A stretch of DNA of 33,229 nt from Bacillota bacterium (GCA_023411375.1 JAEYOW010000006.1:1-33229), one strand, 5' to 3'; counted from the stretch's first letter, positions 7,375 to 15,305 are shown. Notes: a model not told the origin generated them from the sequence alone. Numbers and translations are program-made.

Positions 7375-8136
7375 TCAGATGGACGGCTGGGATTGCGAAA
7401 ATAGTTCCTTCAATTGCCCGACGTACGCGTCGGGGCAGTCAAGGCTGAGCTGCCCGTGCGCCATTCCCCGCGCGATCAGCAGACGGCTTTGCGGTATGGC
7501 GGCGTGCAGCAGCCCGGCGGATTTTTTCATGACGCCGGTCTCCCGCCCGCCCGCGATAACCAGCGTCTTTGCGGACGTGCGCGCGATGGGGGCGCGAAGG
7601 CGGTAGGTTCCGTTGCTCACCGTCATGTTGATCAGGGATTGCCTGCTCATCCTCAGGCTGTCCTGATAGTAGGCTTCAAACATCCCGGCGGGCACGCGCA
7701 GCGCCCGTGCCTGTAATTTGGAAAACCAGCGCTTTTTGATCAGCCCGTAGCAGCATTGATACATGGGCACGGTTATCGCGCCTATGCCCCTGATGGGGCA
7801 TACAAGGGCGCTTTCGATGATTGCGTGCCGCGCGACATCGCCCTTTTGCGTCAGCATTTCGGCAACGATCTGCGCCCCCAGCGACAGCCCGCCGATGGCG
7901 AAAACCTTTCCGCCGTGGCGCTGTGTGATATAGCGAAGCGCTTTGGCCGCGCAGTCCTCAATGCTTGTAAATTCCTCATCCCCATCCTCGCCATGCCCGT
8001 CGATGACAGGTGTGACGACATGGTAAGCTGGTTTTAGACGCTCCGCGACATGCCGCCATGACCAGTCGGACATGCCGCCACCATGAAAGAGAACAATGGT
8101 TGGTAATTCAGGGCGGCCTGTTTCGCTGAACAGCAT
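7375..8136 (-). CDS. Alpha/beta hydrolase
   Basis: A 253-residue cytosolic alpha/beta-hydrolase-fold protein. It has the oxyanion-hole motif HGGG near residue 17, the nucleophile elbow GLSLGAQ (Ser at about residue 82), a probable acid residue after the fifth or sixth strand, and the catalytic His in GMAHGQL near the C-terminus. The ATG at 8136-8134 follows GGAGGT by about 6 bases; the longer open frame upstream is not needed. It is divergent from the TetR gene at 8297, which could control it. The substrate (ester, lactone or haloalkane type) cannot be told. Confidence 0.82.
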   Translation of the reverse strand: MLFSETGRPELPTIVLFHGGGMSDWSWRHVAERLKPAYHVVTPVIDGHGEDGDEEFTSIEDCAAKALRYITQRHGGKVFAIGGLSLGAQIVAEMLTQKGDVARHAIIESALVCPIRGIGAITVPMYQCCYGLIKKRWFSKLQARALRVPAGMFEAYYQDSLRMSRQSLINMTVSNGTYRLRAPIARTSAKTLVIAGGRETGVMKKSAGLLHAAIPQSRLLIARGMAHGQLSLDCPDAYVGQLKELFSQSQPSI

Positions 8137-8238
8137 GCGACACCTCCGGCGGTCAAATATAATGGTATAGGTTCGCCCCACCGGGCCGCTTTTCCTCTAT
8201 ACGTCTATTTTGGCTTGCGTTTTGGGATGCTTTGGGGG

Positions 8239-8279
8239 TTGACATCCAAATCCGGATGCATTATACTGAACATGGTTCA
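8239..8279 (+). promoter_or_regulatory. Consensus promoter with palindromic operators for TetR gene
   Basis: TTGACA (8239-8244) and TATACT (8262-8267) are 17 bases apart. The palindrome TGAAC-ATG-GTTCA (8267-8279) covers the start point, and CATCC-N6-GGATG (8243-8258) fills the spacer. Either could be a TetR operator giving autorepression; the first is the better placed. Confidence 0.7.
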
Positions 8280-8296
8280 TTTTGAAGGAGGAAGCC

Positions 8297-8866
8297 ATGA
8301 ACACAATTGTCACATCCCGGGAGGAGATTCTGAAGGCTGCCCGCAAGCTGGCTATTGCCCAAGGTACGCCGTCGCTGAGCATGCGGGCGGTGGCCCAGAG
8401 CTGCGGCATCGCGGTGGGCTCCATCTACAATTACTTTCCCACCAAGGCGGATTTAACCATCGCCGTTGTGGCGGAGGTCTGGCGGGAAATCTTCCATCCT
8501 TTGCTGTGTACGGGGCGGGAGGAGAGCTTTTTAAGCCTTGTCGACAGGCTGACCGAAAGCATTCGCCAGGGCATCTCGGCCTATCCGGGCTTCTTCGCCG
8601 GGCATTCCATTATGGTAGAGGACAAGGAGAAGGGGCGCGCCGCAATGGGAGCGTACTTTTCGCACATGAGCGGAGCGTTGCTTTCAGCGCTCCGGAACGA
8701 TCCCGGCGTACGGCGGGACGCCTTTGACAGCGGGCTGACGGCCGAGGACTTTGTGGAATTTGTGCTGGACTTCCTCCGCACGGATCTGCTTTTTGGACGC
8801 GAACGCGGCGCGCTGCTCAGGGAGCTGATCGTGCGCGTGGTCTATGGCGGTCCGTCCGCCGGTTGA
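8297..8866 (+). CDS. TetR-family repressor
   Basis: A 189-residue TetR-type regulator. Its N-terminal DNA-binding domain is clear (EEILKAARKLAIAQG, then AVAQSCGIAVGSIYNYFPTK to about residue 50), with a helical ligand domain after it. The ATG at 8297 follows AAGGAGG; a TTG 15 bases upstream is unlikely because it overlaps that site. It is followed 53 bases later by two membrane-protein genes and is divergent from a hydrolase gene. The consensus promoter with an overlapping palindrome suggests autorepression and control of the membrane pair. The inducer is unknown. Confidence 0.88.
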   Translation: MNTIVTSREEILKAARKLAIAQGTPSLSMRAVAQSCGIAVGSIYNYFPTKADLTIAVVAEVWREIFHPLLCTGREESFLSLVDRLTESIRQGISAYPGFFAGHSIMVEDKEKGRAAMGAYFSHMSGALLSALRNDPGVRRDAFDSGLTAEDFVEFVLDFLRTDLLFGRERGALLRELIVRVVYGGPSAG

Positions 8867-8919
8867 GCCGGCGCCGGTTTTCTCACAAGCGCGGCTTCTG
8901 AACAGGAAAGGAAGGATTT

Positions 8920-9603
8920 ATGATGCAAGCAATCATGGAAACACTGTTTGATATTGTGTACTTAACGACCGTCGTCACTCTCGGCGTTTTAATGATCAAA
9001 AGAAGCGGCGGTAACCGGCAGTATCTGCTGTTTGGCGTTATGGCGGTTACTTTGGGCGCGGGCGACGCCTTTCATCTCGTGCCGCGCGCGCTGGCGCTAT
9101 GCACCACGGGGCTTGAAAGCTATACCGCGGCGCTGGGCGTGGGCAAGCTGATCACCTCCGTTACGATGACCGCGTTTTACGTGCTTTTGTATTATGTGTG
9201 GCGCGAGCGTTACCAGGTCAGGGGCCGCGCGGGCCTGACGGCGGCGGTGTACGGGCTGGCGGGCGTGCGCGTGGCGCTGTGCCTGTTTCCGCAAAACATG
9301 TGGCTGTCCGCCAACGCGCCGCTCAGCTGGGGTATCTACCGCAACATTCCCTTCGCGCTGATGGGCATTTTGATCATCGCGCTTTTCTATACCGAGGCAA
9401 AGCGCGCAAACGACAGGCCCTACCGCTGGATGTGGCTGACCATCGTGTTAAGCTTCGCGTTCTATATTCCCGTGGTGCTCTGGGCCGATACGGTTGCCTG
9501 GGTGGGCGTGCTGATGATTCCCAAAACCTGCGCCTATGTGTGGACGGTGCTGATCGGCTATCTTGATATGAGGAGGATGCTTAAGAATGAAAAAGCTTAT
9601 TAA
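8920..9603 (+). CDS. Multi-spanning membrane protein of unknown function
   Basis: A 227-residue protein with about seven hydrophobic helices and short loops (approximate spans 8-25, 35-52, 70-92, 105-120, 142-158, 170-190 and 195-215). I do not recognise a named family. A striking polar motif, GAGDAFHLVPRA (about residues 46-57), lies at the end of the second helix and could hold a catalytic or metal-binding Asp/His. GGAAAGGAAGG precedes the ATGATG start (8920 or 8923). Its end overlaps the DUF2871 gene by 17 bases, so the two proteins are probably made together under TetR control, but no function should be assumed. Confidence 0.75.
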   Translation: MMQAIMETLFDIVYLTTVVTLGVLMIKRSGGNRQYLLFGVMAVTLGAGDAFHLVPRALALCTTGLESYTAALGVGKLITSVTMTAFYVLLYYVWRERYQVRGRAGLTAAVYGLAGVRVALCLFPQNMWLSANAPLSWGIYRNIPFALMGILIIALFYTEAKRANDRPYRWMWLTIVLSFAFYIPVVLWADTVAWVGVLMIPKTCAYVWTVLIGYLDMRRMLKNEKAY

Positions 9604-10000
9604 CATTGCGTTCGGCTATGCGCTCGCCGCCATGGCGGGCGGGGTGTTTTACCGCGAGTTTACCAAATTCAACGGCTTTGCAGGCCGCACGGCGCTGGGC
9701 GTTGTGCATACGCACCTGTTTTTGCTGGGCTGCGTGGTGTTTTTGCTACTTGCGCTGTTCAGCGCGCGTATTCCCGTTGCGGAGCAGAAGGGTTTCAAAA
9801 CCTTCATGGTGTTATATAACACGGGCCTGCCGCTGATGGTTGCCATGCTGGTGGTACGCGGCGTCATGCAGGTGCTTTCCGTACCGCTGTCCGCCGGCCT
9901 GGACGCCGCCATCTCCGGCGTCGCGGGCATTGGGCATATTCTGGTCGGCGTGGGCATGGTAATGATGTTCCTCTGCCTCAAGCGCGCCGCGAAGGAATAG
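9587..10000 (+). CDS. DUF2871 family membrane protein
   Basis: A 137-residue membrane protein with four hydrophobic helices that matches the DUF2871 family. The family's recognisable features are VVHTHLFLLG (two histidines at about residues 40-42, helix two) and GIGHILVG with a histidine near residue 117 in helix four. These intramembrane histidines could bind heme or metal, but no activity is known. AGGAGG lies about 11 bases before the ATG, inside the preceding gene. It is the last gene before a clear terminator, in a TetR-membrane protein-DUF2871 operon. Confidence 0.82.
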   Translation: MKKLINIAFGYALAAMAGGVFYREFTKFNGFAGRTALGVVHTHLFLLGCVVFLLLALFSARIPVAEQKGFKTFMVLYNTGLPLMVAMLVVRGVMQVLSVPLSAGLDAAISGVAGIGHILVGVGMVMMFLCLKRAAKE

Positions 10001-10049
10001 GGAAGACGCATGGGCGGGGCTGGTTGCCCTATTGCTGTGAACAAACCGG

Positions 10050-10095
10050 GCCGGCCTCATCCGCTGTTGCGGTCCGTGAGGCCGGCTTCTTTTTT
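10050..10095 (+). terminator. Rho-independent terminator of the DUF2871 operon
   Basis: GCCGGCCTCA (10050-10059) pairs exactly with TGAGGCCGGC (10077-10086). An inner CCGC/GCGG stem extends the hairpin, and TTCTTTTTT follows directly (10087-10095). Confidence 0.92.
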
Positions 10096-10171
10096 ACGGA
10101 TGACCGCCCGGCGTTATGTGCGCGCATCTAAAGCTCCTCAAAATATGGAGGCGCGTCACGCCGCGGTTTTT

Positions 10172-11047
10172 TCACTCTGTTTTGCCCTCGTAAATCCGGG
10201 ACTTTTCGCCCCAAGGATGAAAGCCCGTGGCAAGGTACGCAAAGCCGTACCGCTCGTAATAGCCCACGTGACCTGTACACAGGTACAGGCGGGAAAAGCC
10301 CGCTTTGTGGGCGTCGCGCCGCGCGCGCTCCATCAGAAGCGCGCCGTAGCCGTGGCCCCGGCAATCTTTCTCCACATACAGCCCGCACAGCCAGGGCCAA
10401 AGGTCCATGCGGCTGATGAAGTCGTTGGTAATCAGCCCCGCGCAGCCGATAATCCGCGCGCCGTCCATCAGCGCGTACCACTGCGGCAGGGAAGAGGTGG
10501 TTTTCAGCGCGCTTTGCATGCAATCCTCATAGAGGGGCATGCTTTTTTCATTTGCCCATTTATTCTGAATGTAGGCAAGGGCCTGCGTGGCATAGGCCGG
10601 GTGCTCCCGGACGGATAGCGCGCACACTCCGGCGCGCGCAAGCAGCCGGGGCTGTATGTCCGGATAGGTCCAGCACTCACGGGGCGGCAGTATATCCAGC
10701 AGTTGAAGCTCCGCCATTTCAAAGCCCTCCGGCAAAGGGCCGAGCGCCTTAATCTCCGCCCGGCAAAGCAGGCCGAAGCTCTCTCTGCCGCCGTCCCGCT
10801 CTACCGAGTAGACGCATACCGGCTCCAGCGAAAAATCCGTAGCGCCGGTTTCCTCGTATAATTCGCGCCGCGCGGCGTCCAGCGCGTCCTCGTCCGGCTC
10901 GCGGTGCCCGCCGGGGCATTCGAGGGTGGCGCGCTCGCGATGGCGGCAAAACACCCATTGCCCGTTCATCCGGGCCACGATTACGGCGAAGCGGAGAACG
11001 TCGTTCGCGACCGCCCGCAGGGGATAAAAGCGCACAATGACCGCCAT
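10172..11047 (-). CDS. Nudix hydrolase-GNAT acetyltransferase fusion
   Basis: A 291-residue cytosolic protein with two catalytic domains. Residues 1-135 form a Nudix domain whose box keeps the pattern Gly47-x5-Glu53-x7-Arg61-Glu62-Leu63-x-Glu65-Glu66-x-Gly68; such enzymes cut nucleoside-diphosphate-linked compounds. Residues 165-290 form a GNAT acetyltransferase with the acetyl-CoA motif CRGHGYGALL (Arg230, Gly231, Gly233, Gly235) and the GYYERYGF signature. The ATG at 11047-11045 follows AAAGGAG by about 11 bases. It is a single gene divergent from pst. The joined activities suggest linked steps on one small molecule, but the substrate is unknown. Confidence 0.9.
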   Translation of the reverse strand: MAVIVRFYPLRAVANDVLRFAVIVARMNGQWVFCRHRERATLECPGGHREPDEDALDAARRELYEETGATDFSLEPVCVYSVERDGGRESFGLLCRAEIKALGPLPEGFEMAELQLLDILPPRECWTYPDIQPRLLARAGVCALSVREHPAYATQALAYIQNKWANEKSMPLYEDCMQSALKTTSSLPQWYALMDGARIIGCAGLITNDFISRMDLWPWLCGLYVEKDCRGHGYGALLMERARRDAHKAGFSRLYLCTGHVGYYERYGFAYLATGFHPWGEKSRIYEGKTE

Positions 11048-11139
11048 GGACGCGCCGGCTCCTTTCAAACAAAGAAATGCATAGTCTAGTGGAATTTCGC
11101 CGCCGGAATGGTAAATCCTTTTCTCATTTCCAAACGATT

Positions 11140-11194
11140 TTACATTCTCTTTACATTCCCACGCATATGCGTTTAACACGGCCGTTATATACTT
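11140..11194 (+). promoter_or_regulatory. Pho-box array and -10 of the pst operon
   Basis: Two identical TTTACATTC repeats start at 11140 and 11151. A further related TTAACA (11174-11179) stays on the same 11-base phase, with a degenerate copy between at 11163. This is the spacing at which PhoP/PhoB dimers bind. A -10 box, TATACT (11189-11194), begins 10 bases after the last repeat with no sigma-A -35, as expected for an activated Pho promoter. The response regulator gene of this same operon is the obvious binder. Confidence 0.8.
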
Positions 11195-11229
11195 TGACCG
11201 TACTAAAAACCAAGGAGGAAAGTAAGGCT

Positions 11230-12093
11230 ATGAAAAAGATGATGGGTATTCTTCTGAGTATGGTTATGCTCTGCGGGCTAACCGCCGGCGCGGTCGCCGA
11301 GTTTGACTACGCACAGGAAATCACGGTGGTAAGCCGTGAGGAAGGCAGCGGCACGCGCGGCGCGTTTGTGGAGCTGTTGGGTGTGGAGAAGAAGGACGAG
11401 AGCGGCAATAAGGTTGACTATACCACCGAGGAAGCCGTGATCACCAACAATACCAACGTAATGATGACAACCGTTTCCGGCAACGAGGCCGCCATCGGCT
11501 ACTCCAGCATGGGCTCTTTGAATGAGACTGTGAAGGCCCTTCAGGTAAACGGCGTGGACGCGACCGTTTCAAACATCCAGGCCGGCGCCTATGAGGTGGC
11601 CCGTCCGTTCAACATCGCCACCAAAGGCGAGGTGAGCGAGGTTGCCGCCGATTTCATCAGCTTCATTCTCTCCAAAGAGGGCCAGGCCGTGGTTTCCGAG
11701 AACGGCTACATCCCGCTGGAGAACGCCGAGGCATACGCCGGAAAGCAGGTCGGCGGCAAGGTCGTCGTTGCCGGTTCCTCCTCCGTCACCCCTGCGATGG
11801 AAAAGCTCAAGGAGGCCTACGCGGCTGTGAACCCCAACGCTGAAATCGAAATCCAGACCAGCGATTCCACCACCGGCATGCGGAGCGCCATCGACGGCGT
11901 GTGCGATATCGGCATGGCCTCCCGCGCCTTGAAGGACAGCGAGATTGAAGCCGGCCTCACCGGCGCCGTCATTGCCATGGACGGCATCGCGATCATCGTA
12001 AACCCCGCCAACCCGGTTCAGAGCATGACGGTTGAGGAGATTGAGCAGATCTTCACCGGCGCGGTCACGACCTGGGAAGGGTTCAACAAGTAA
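11230..12093 (+). CDS. pstS: PstS-type phosphate-binding protein with circularly permuted lobes
   Basis: A 287-residue secreted phosphate-binding protein of the Pst transporter. A signal peptide (about residues 1-23, AVA cleavage) is seen but no lipobox cysteine at the right place. Motifs are in swapped order: SREEGSGTR (35-43), GYSSMGSL, ARPFNIATKG and FILSKEGQ come first, while AGSSSVTP (181-188), DIGMASR (226-232), DGIAIIV (251-257) and IFTG (274-277) come last. In ordinary PstS the second group is N-terminal. The ATG at 11230 follows AAGGAGG by about 11 bases. It heads the pst operon under Pho boxes. How it is held at the membrane is unclear. I recall this order in other Clostridia, so it is probably a family trait rather than an error. 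Confidence 0.92.
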   Translation: MKKMMGILLSMVMLCGLTAGAVAEFDYAQEITVVSREEGSGTRGAFVELLGVEKKDESGNKVDYTTEEAVITNNTNVMMTTVSGNEAAIGYSSMGSLNETVKALQVNGVDATVSNIQAGAYEVARPFNIATKGEVSEVAADFISFILSKEGQAVVSENGYIPLENAEAYAGKQVGGKVVVAGSSSVTPAMEKLKEAYAAVNPNAEIEIQTSDSTTGMRSAIDGVCDIGMASRALKDSEIEAGLTGAVIAMDGIAIIVNPANPVQSMTVEEIEQIFTGAVTTWEGFNK

Positions 12094-12096
12094 GAT

Positions 12097-12993
12097 ATGA
12101 GTACCCTGAGTTTGAAACCCAAATCCGCCCGCCGGGCGGATTTGGGCCGGATGAAGGAAAAGGTCATGCGGTGCGTGTTCTGCGCTACCGCGTGCGCCTG
12201 TATCCTGGCGGTGCTGCTCATTTGCTTCTTTCTGTTTTCCAACGGCCTTCCCTTTTTTGGCAAGGTCAATCTGTGGGATTTTCTCACCGGAGAGAAGTGG
12301 AAACCCACCAATGGGATTTTTGGTATTCTGCCCATGATTTTGGGAAGCGTGTACGTCACCGGCGGCGCGCTCCTCATGGGCGCTCCCCTTGCCATCTTCA
12401 CCGCGATTTATCTGGTTCGCTTCTGCCCGCGCAGGCTGTACCGCGTGCTGAAACCGGCGGTGGCCCTGCTGGCGGGGATTCCCTCGGTCGTCTATGGGTT
12501 CTTCGGACTGACGGCCATCGTCCCCTTTGTCAAGGAGGTCTTCGGCGGGAATGGGAACAGCATGCTTACCGCAAGCATCCTGCTGGCGATGATGATTCTG
12601 CCCACCATTATTCAGGTGGCGGAATCCGCGATTCGCGCAGTGCCCGAAAGCTATTACGAAGGCAGCCTTGCCCTGGGGGCGACGAGGGAATCAAGCGTTT
12701 TTCGCACGGTGGTGCCCGCGGCAAAATCCGGCATTCTGGCGGCGGTCATCCTGGGCGTTGGGCGCGCGATTGGCGAAACCATGGCGGTTATGATGGTCGC
12801 GGGCAATCAGCCGCGCATGCCCGCAGGCCTGTTAAAGGGTATCCGCACCATGACGGTCAATATCGTAATGGAGATGGGCTATGCGGCCGATCTGCACCGC
12901 GAGGCGCTGATTGCTACGGGCGTTGTCCTATTCGTTTTTATCCTGCTGATTAACATGTTGTTTTCAGTGCTCAACAGGAGGCAGGCGCAATGA
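12097..12993 (+). CDS. pstC: Phosphate ABC transporter permease PstC
   Basis: A 298-residue membrane permease of the high-affinity phosphate importer with about six helices. The MetI-type coupling loop, EGSLALGATRESSVFRTVVP, and the IGETMAVMMVAGN segment identify PstC. Two starts are possible: the ATG at 12097, just after pstS, has no good ribosome site and its first codons form one arm of a strong hairpin; an ATG at 12151 (280 residues) or 12166 (with AAGGA upstream) gives an N-terminus more like other PstC proteins. The later starts seem biologically more likely. Its end overlaps pstA by four bases. Confidence 0.93.
   Translation: MSTLSLKPKSARRADLGRMKEKVMRCVFCATACACILAVLLICFFLFSNGLPFFGKVNLWDFLTGEKWKPTNGIFGILPMILGSVYVTGGALLMGAPLAIFTAIYLVRFCPRRLYRVLKPAVALLAGIPSVVYGFFGLTAIVPFVKEVFGGNGNSMLTASILLAMMILPTIIQVAESAIRAVPESYYEGSLALGATRESSVFRTVVPAAKSGILAAVILGVGRAIGETMAVMMVAGNQPRMPAGLLKGIRTMTVNIVMEMGYAADLHREALIATGVVLFVFILLINMLFSVLNRRQAQ
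12118..12146 (+). promoter_or_regulatory. Perfect intercistronic hairpin after pstS
   Basis: Arms of 13 bases (12118-12130, CCCAAATCCGCCC, and 12134-12146) surround a 3-base loop. There is no T-run, so it is unlikely to stop all transcription. It probably shields the 3' end of pstS mRNA from nucleases, raising binding protein over permease, or partly attenuates. It overlaps the N-terminal codons of pstC if the first ATG is used. Confidence 0.7.
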
Positions 12994-13841
12994 AAAAGCT
13001 GAAGCTCACCGTGCGCGATATCCGCCGTCATCCCGGCTCGTTCCTGCTAAACCTCCTTTGCTCGCTTTCCACGCTGGTTGTGGCTGGCGTGCTTACGCTG
13101 CTGATCGGCTTTATCCTGGTTCGCGGCGTTCCCAACCTGAGCTGGGACCTGTTCTCTCTGGAATACAACAGCGAAAACGTCAGCCTTCTGCCTGCGCTGT
13201 TCAATACCGTGCTTATGACGCTGATCTCGCTTTTGATCGCCGTGCCGCTGGGCGTGGGCGGGGCGATCTATCTGGCGGAATACGCCAACCGGGAAAGCAG
13301 GCTGGTCAAGGCTGTGCGCGTTACCGCCGAGACGCTTTCGGGTATCCCGTCCATCCTGTATGGTCTGTTTGGCATGATGTTTTTCGTCACCACGCTCAAG
13401 TGGAGCTATTCGCTGATGGCGGGCGGTATGACGTTGGCAATCATGATTCTGCCACTTATCCTGCGCACCACCGAGGAGGCGCTGCTCTCCATCCCGGACA
13501 GCTACCGCGAGGGCAGCTTTGGTCTGGGGGCGGGCAGGCTGCGCACGGTACTGCGCATTGTGCTGCCCCCGGCGGGCTCGGGCATTCTGGCCGGCATCAT
13601 CCTGGCGATCGGCCGCGTGGTGGGGGAAACCGCCGCGCTTATCTACACGGCGGGCACCGTCGCAAATTTTCCCAAGGGTCTGATGTCCTCCGGCCGCACG
13701 CTGGCGGTACATATGTACGTGCTCTCCGGCGAAGGGCTGCATGTGAGCGAGGCGTCCGCTACGGCGGTGGTGCTGTTGGTTATCGTGGTGGGGATGAACG
13801 CCTTAAGCTCGTACGTGGCTAAAAAACTGACGAAGGGGTAA
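12990..13841 (+). CDS. pstA: Phosphate ABC transporter permease PstA
   Basis: A 283-residue permease that pairs with PstC to form the phosphate channel. It has six main hydrophobic helices. The coupling loop EGSFGLGAGRLRTVLRIVLP and the family stretch IGRVVGETAALIYTAG (PstC has the parallel IGETMAVMM) identify it. The ATG at 12990 overlaps the pstC stop by four bases (ATGA), with AGGAGG inside the end of pstC, so the permease halves are translationally coupled. Expected to be expressed under phosphate starvation with the rest of the operon. Confidence 0.95.
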   Translation: MKKLKLTVRDIRRHPGSFLLNLLCSLSTLVVAGVLTLLIGFILVRGVPNLSWDLFSLEYNSENVSLLPALFNTVLMTLISLLIAVPLGVGGAIYLAEYANRESRLVKAVRVTAETLSGIPSILYGLFGMMFFVTTLKWSYSLMAGGMTLAIMILPLILRTTEEALLSIPDSYREGSFGLGAGRLRTVLRIVLPPAGSGILAGIILAIGRVVGETAALIYTAGTVANFPKGLMSSGRTLAVHMYVLSGEGLHVSEASATAVVLLVIVVGMNALSSYVAKKLTKG

Positions 13842-13896
13842 GCCTGAAAGACTTTTTTATATGCCGCTTTGTGCTCGAAAGAGGATGGTTGTAAAC

Positions 13897-14649
13897 ATGG
13901 ATAAGCTGAAAATCGAGAATCTCGATTTGTATTATGAGAAATTTCAGGCGCTCAAAAGTATTAATCTGTCCATTGAGCGTAACAGGATCGCCGCGTTTAT
14001 CGGCCCCTCGGGCTGCGGCAAAAGCACGTTGCTCAAAACCCTCAACCGCATGAACGACCTGGTCGCGGGCTGCCGTGTTATGGGCCGCGTGCTTCTGGAC
14101 GGCGAGAATATCCTGGACGGGGCCATGGACGTGAACCTTCTGCGCAAGCGCGTAGGTATGGTGTTTCAAAAGCCCAACCCCTTCCCCATGAGCGTGTACG
14201 ACAACATCGCCTACGGCCCGCGCACGCATGGCATACACGGCAAGGCGAAGCTGGATGAGCTGGTGGAAGCCAGCCTGCGCAGCGCCGCCATCTGGGATGA
14301 GCTGAAAGACCGCCTGAACAAGAGCGCCATGGCGCTGTCCGGCGGGCAGCAGCAGCGCCTGTGCATCGCCCGCGCTTTGGCCGTACAGCCCGAGGTGCTT
14401 TTGATGGATGAGCCGACCTCCGCGCTGGATCCCATCTCCACCGCCAAAATCGAGGAGTTGGCCGTAGAACTAAAGGAAAATTATACCATCGTAATGGTTA
14501 CGCACAACATGCAGCAGGCCCTGCGCATAAGCGACCAGACGTCGTTTTTTTTGCTGGGAGAGATTGTGGAGACGGGCGCGACGGAACGGCTGTTTTCCAA
14601 GCCTGTGGACAAGCGCACCGAGGATTATATTACAGGGAGGTTTGGTTGA
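13897..14649 (+). CDS. pstB: Phosphate ABC transporter ATPase PstB
   Basis: A 250-residue ATPase that powers phosphate import. It has Walker A GPSGCGKST (36-44), the Q-loop with the PstB-type stretch FQKPNPFPMSVYDNIAYGPR, signature LSGGQ (147-151), Walker B LLMDEP (168-173) and the switch His203. The ATG at 13897 is preferred because AAAGAGG is about 11 bases upstream; an ATG at 13885 would add four residues. A gap of about 55 bases separates it from pstA. Its TGA shares one base with the phoU start. Confidence 0.96.
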   Translation: MDKLKIENLDLYYEKFQALKSINLSIERNRIAAFIGPSGCGKSTLLKTLNRMNDLVAGCRVMGRVLLDGENILDGAMDVNLLRKRVGMVFQKPNPFPMSVYDNIAYGPRTHGIHGKAKLDELVEASLRSAAIWDELKDRLNKSAMALSGGQQQRLCIARALAVQPEVLLMDEPTSALDPISTAKIEELAVELKENYTIVMVTHNMQQALRISDQTSFFLLGEIVETGATERLFSKPVDKRTEDYITGRFG

Positions 14650-15305
14650 TGCGCCGCGTATTTGACGAACAACTGGATGAGCTGGCGCAGGAGATGATCG
14701 CCATGGGCGCGATGATCGAAAACGCGATCGATAAGGCTTGCGACGCGCTTTTGCGCAAGGACGTGGGGCTTGCGCGCGCCGTGATGCAGGCCGATTCGCT
14801 TATCGACCAGAAGGAGCGCACCATCGAGGCGATGTGCCTGCGCCTGCTTTTGATGCAGCAGCCCATCGCGCGCGATCTGCGCAAGGTATCCTCCGCGCTT
14901 AAAATGATTACCGATATGGAGCGCGTGGGCGACCAGGCGGCCGATATCTGCGAAATCGTAACCATGCTTGGCGACGCGGGCATTGTGCAAAGCCCCAAAA
15001 ATATCCGCGACATGGCGAGGGAAACCGTAAACATGGTGCACAAGTCTATTGACGCGTATGTTGCCAGTGATGTAGACTTAGCCAGAGAGGTGATGGCGCT
15101 GGACGACGTGGTGGACGACCTGTTTATGCGCATCAAGGCCGAGCTGATCGAGGTGCTGGCGCGTGACGCGTCCCAGGGCCAGCAGGCGCTGGACCTGTTG
15201 ATGATCGCAAAGTATTTTGAACGCATCGGCGACCATGCCGTCAACATCAGCGAGTGGGTTGAGTTTTCCGTTACCGGAAACTATAAGGGAGAAGAGCTTC
15301 AATGA
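14649..15305 (+). CDS. phoU: Phosphate signalling protein PhoU
   Basis: A 218-residue all-helical protein made of two PhoU repeats (about residues 1-105 and 115-210). The first has the LRKVSSALKMITDMERVGDQ motif and the second YFERIGDHAVNISEW, each with the E/DxxxD metal-binding pattern. PhoU links the Pst transporter to the sensor kinase, damping the phosphate response when phosphate is plentiful. The ATG at 14649 shares one base with the pstB stop (TGATG). Its end overlaps the response regulator gene by four bases. Placement between pstB and the two-component genes fits the role. Confidence 0.95.
   Translation: MRRVFDEQLDELAQEMIAMGAMIENAIDKACDALLRKDVGLARAVMQADSLIDQKERTIEAMCLRLLLMQQPIARDLRKVSSALKMITDMERVGDQAADICEIVTMLGDAGIVQSPKNIRDMARETVNMVHKSIDAYVASDVDLAREVMALDDVVDDLFMRIKAELIEVLARDASQGQQALDLLMIAKYFERIGDHAVNISEWVEFSVTGNYKGEELQ

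Noticed and set aside
13047..13742. Minus-strand 231-codon frame opposite pstA, and similar frames opposite the antiporter
   Set aside because: His/Gln/Arg-rich composition typical of antisense frames of membrane-protein genes; no ribosome site.
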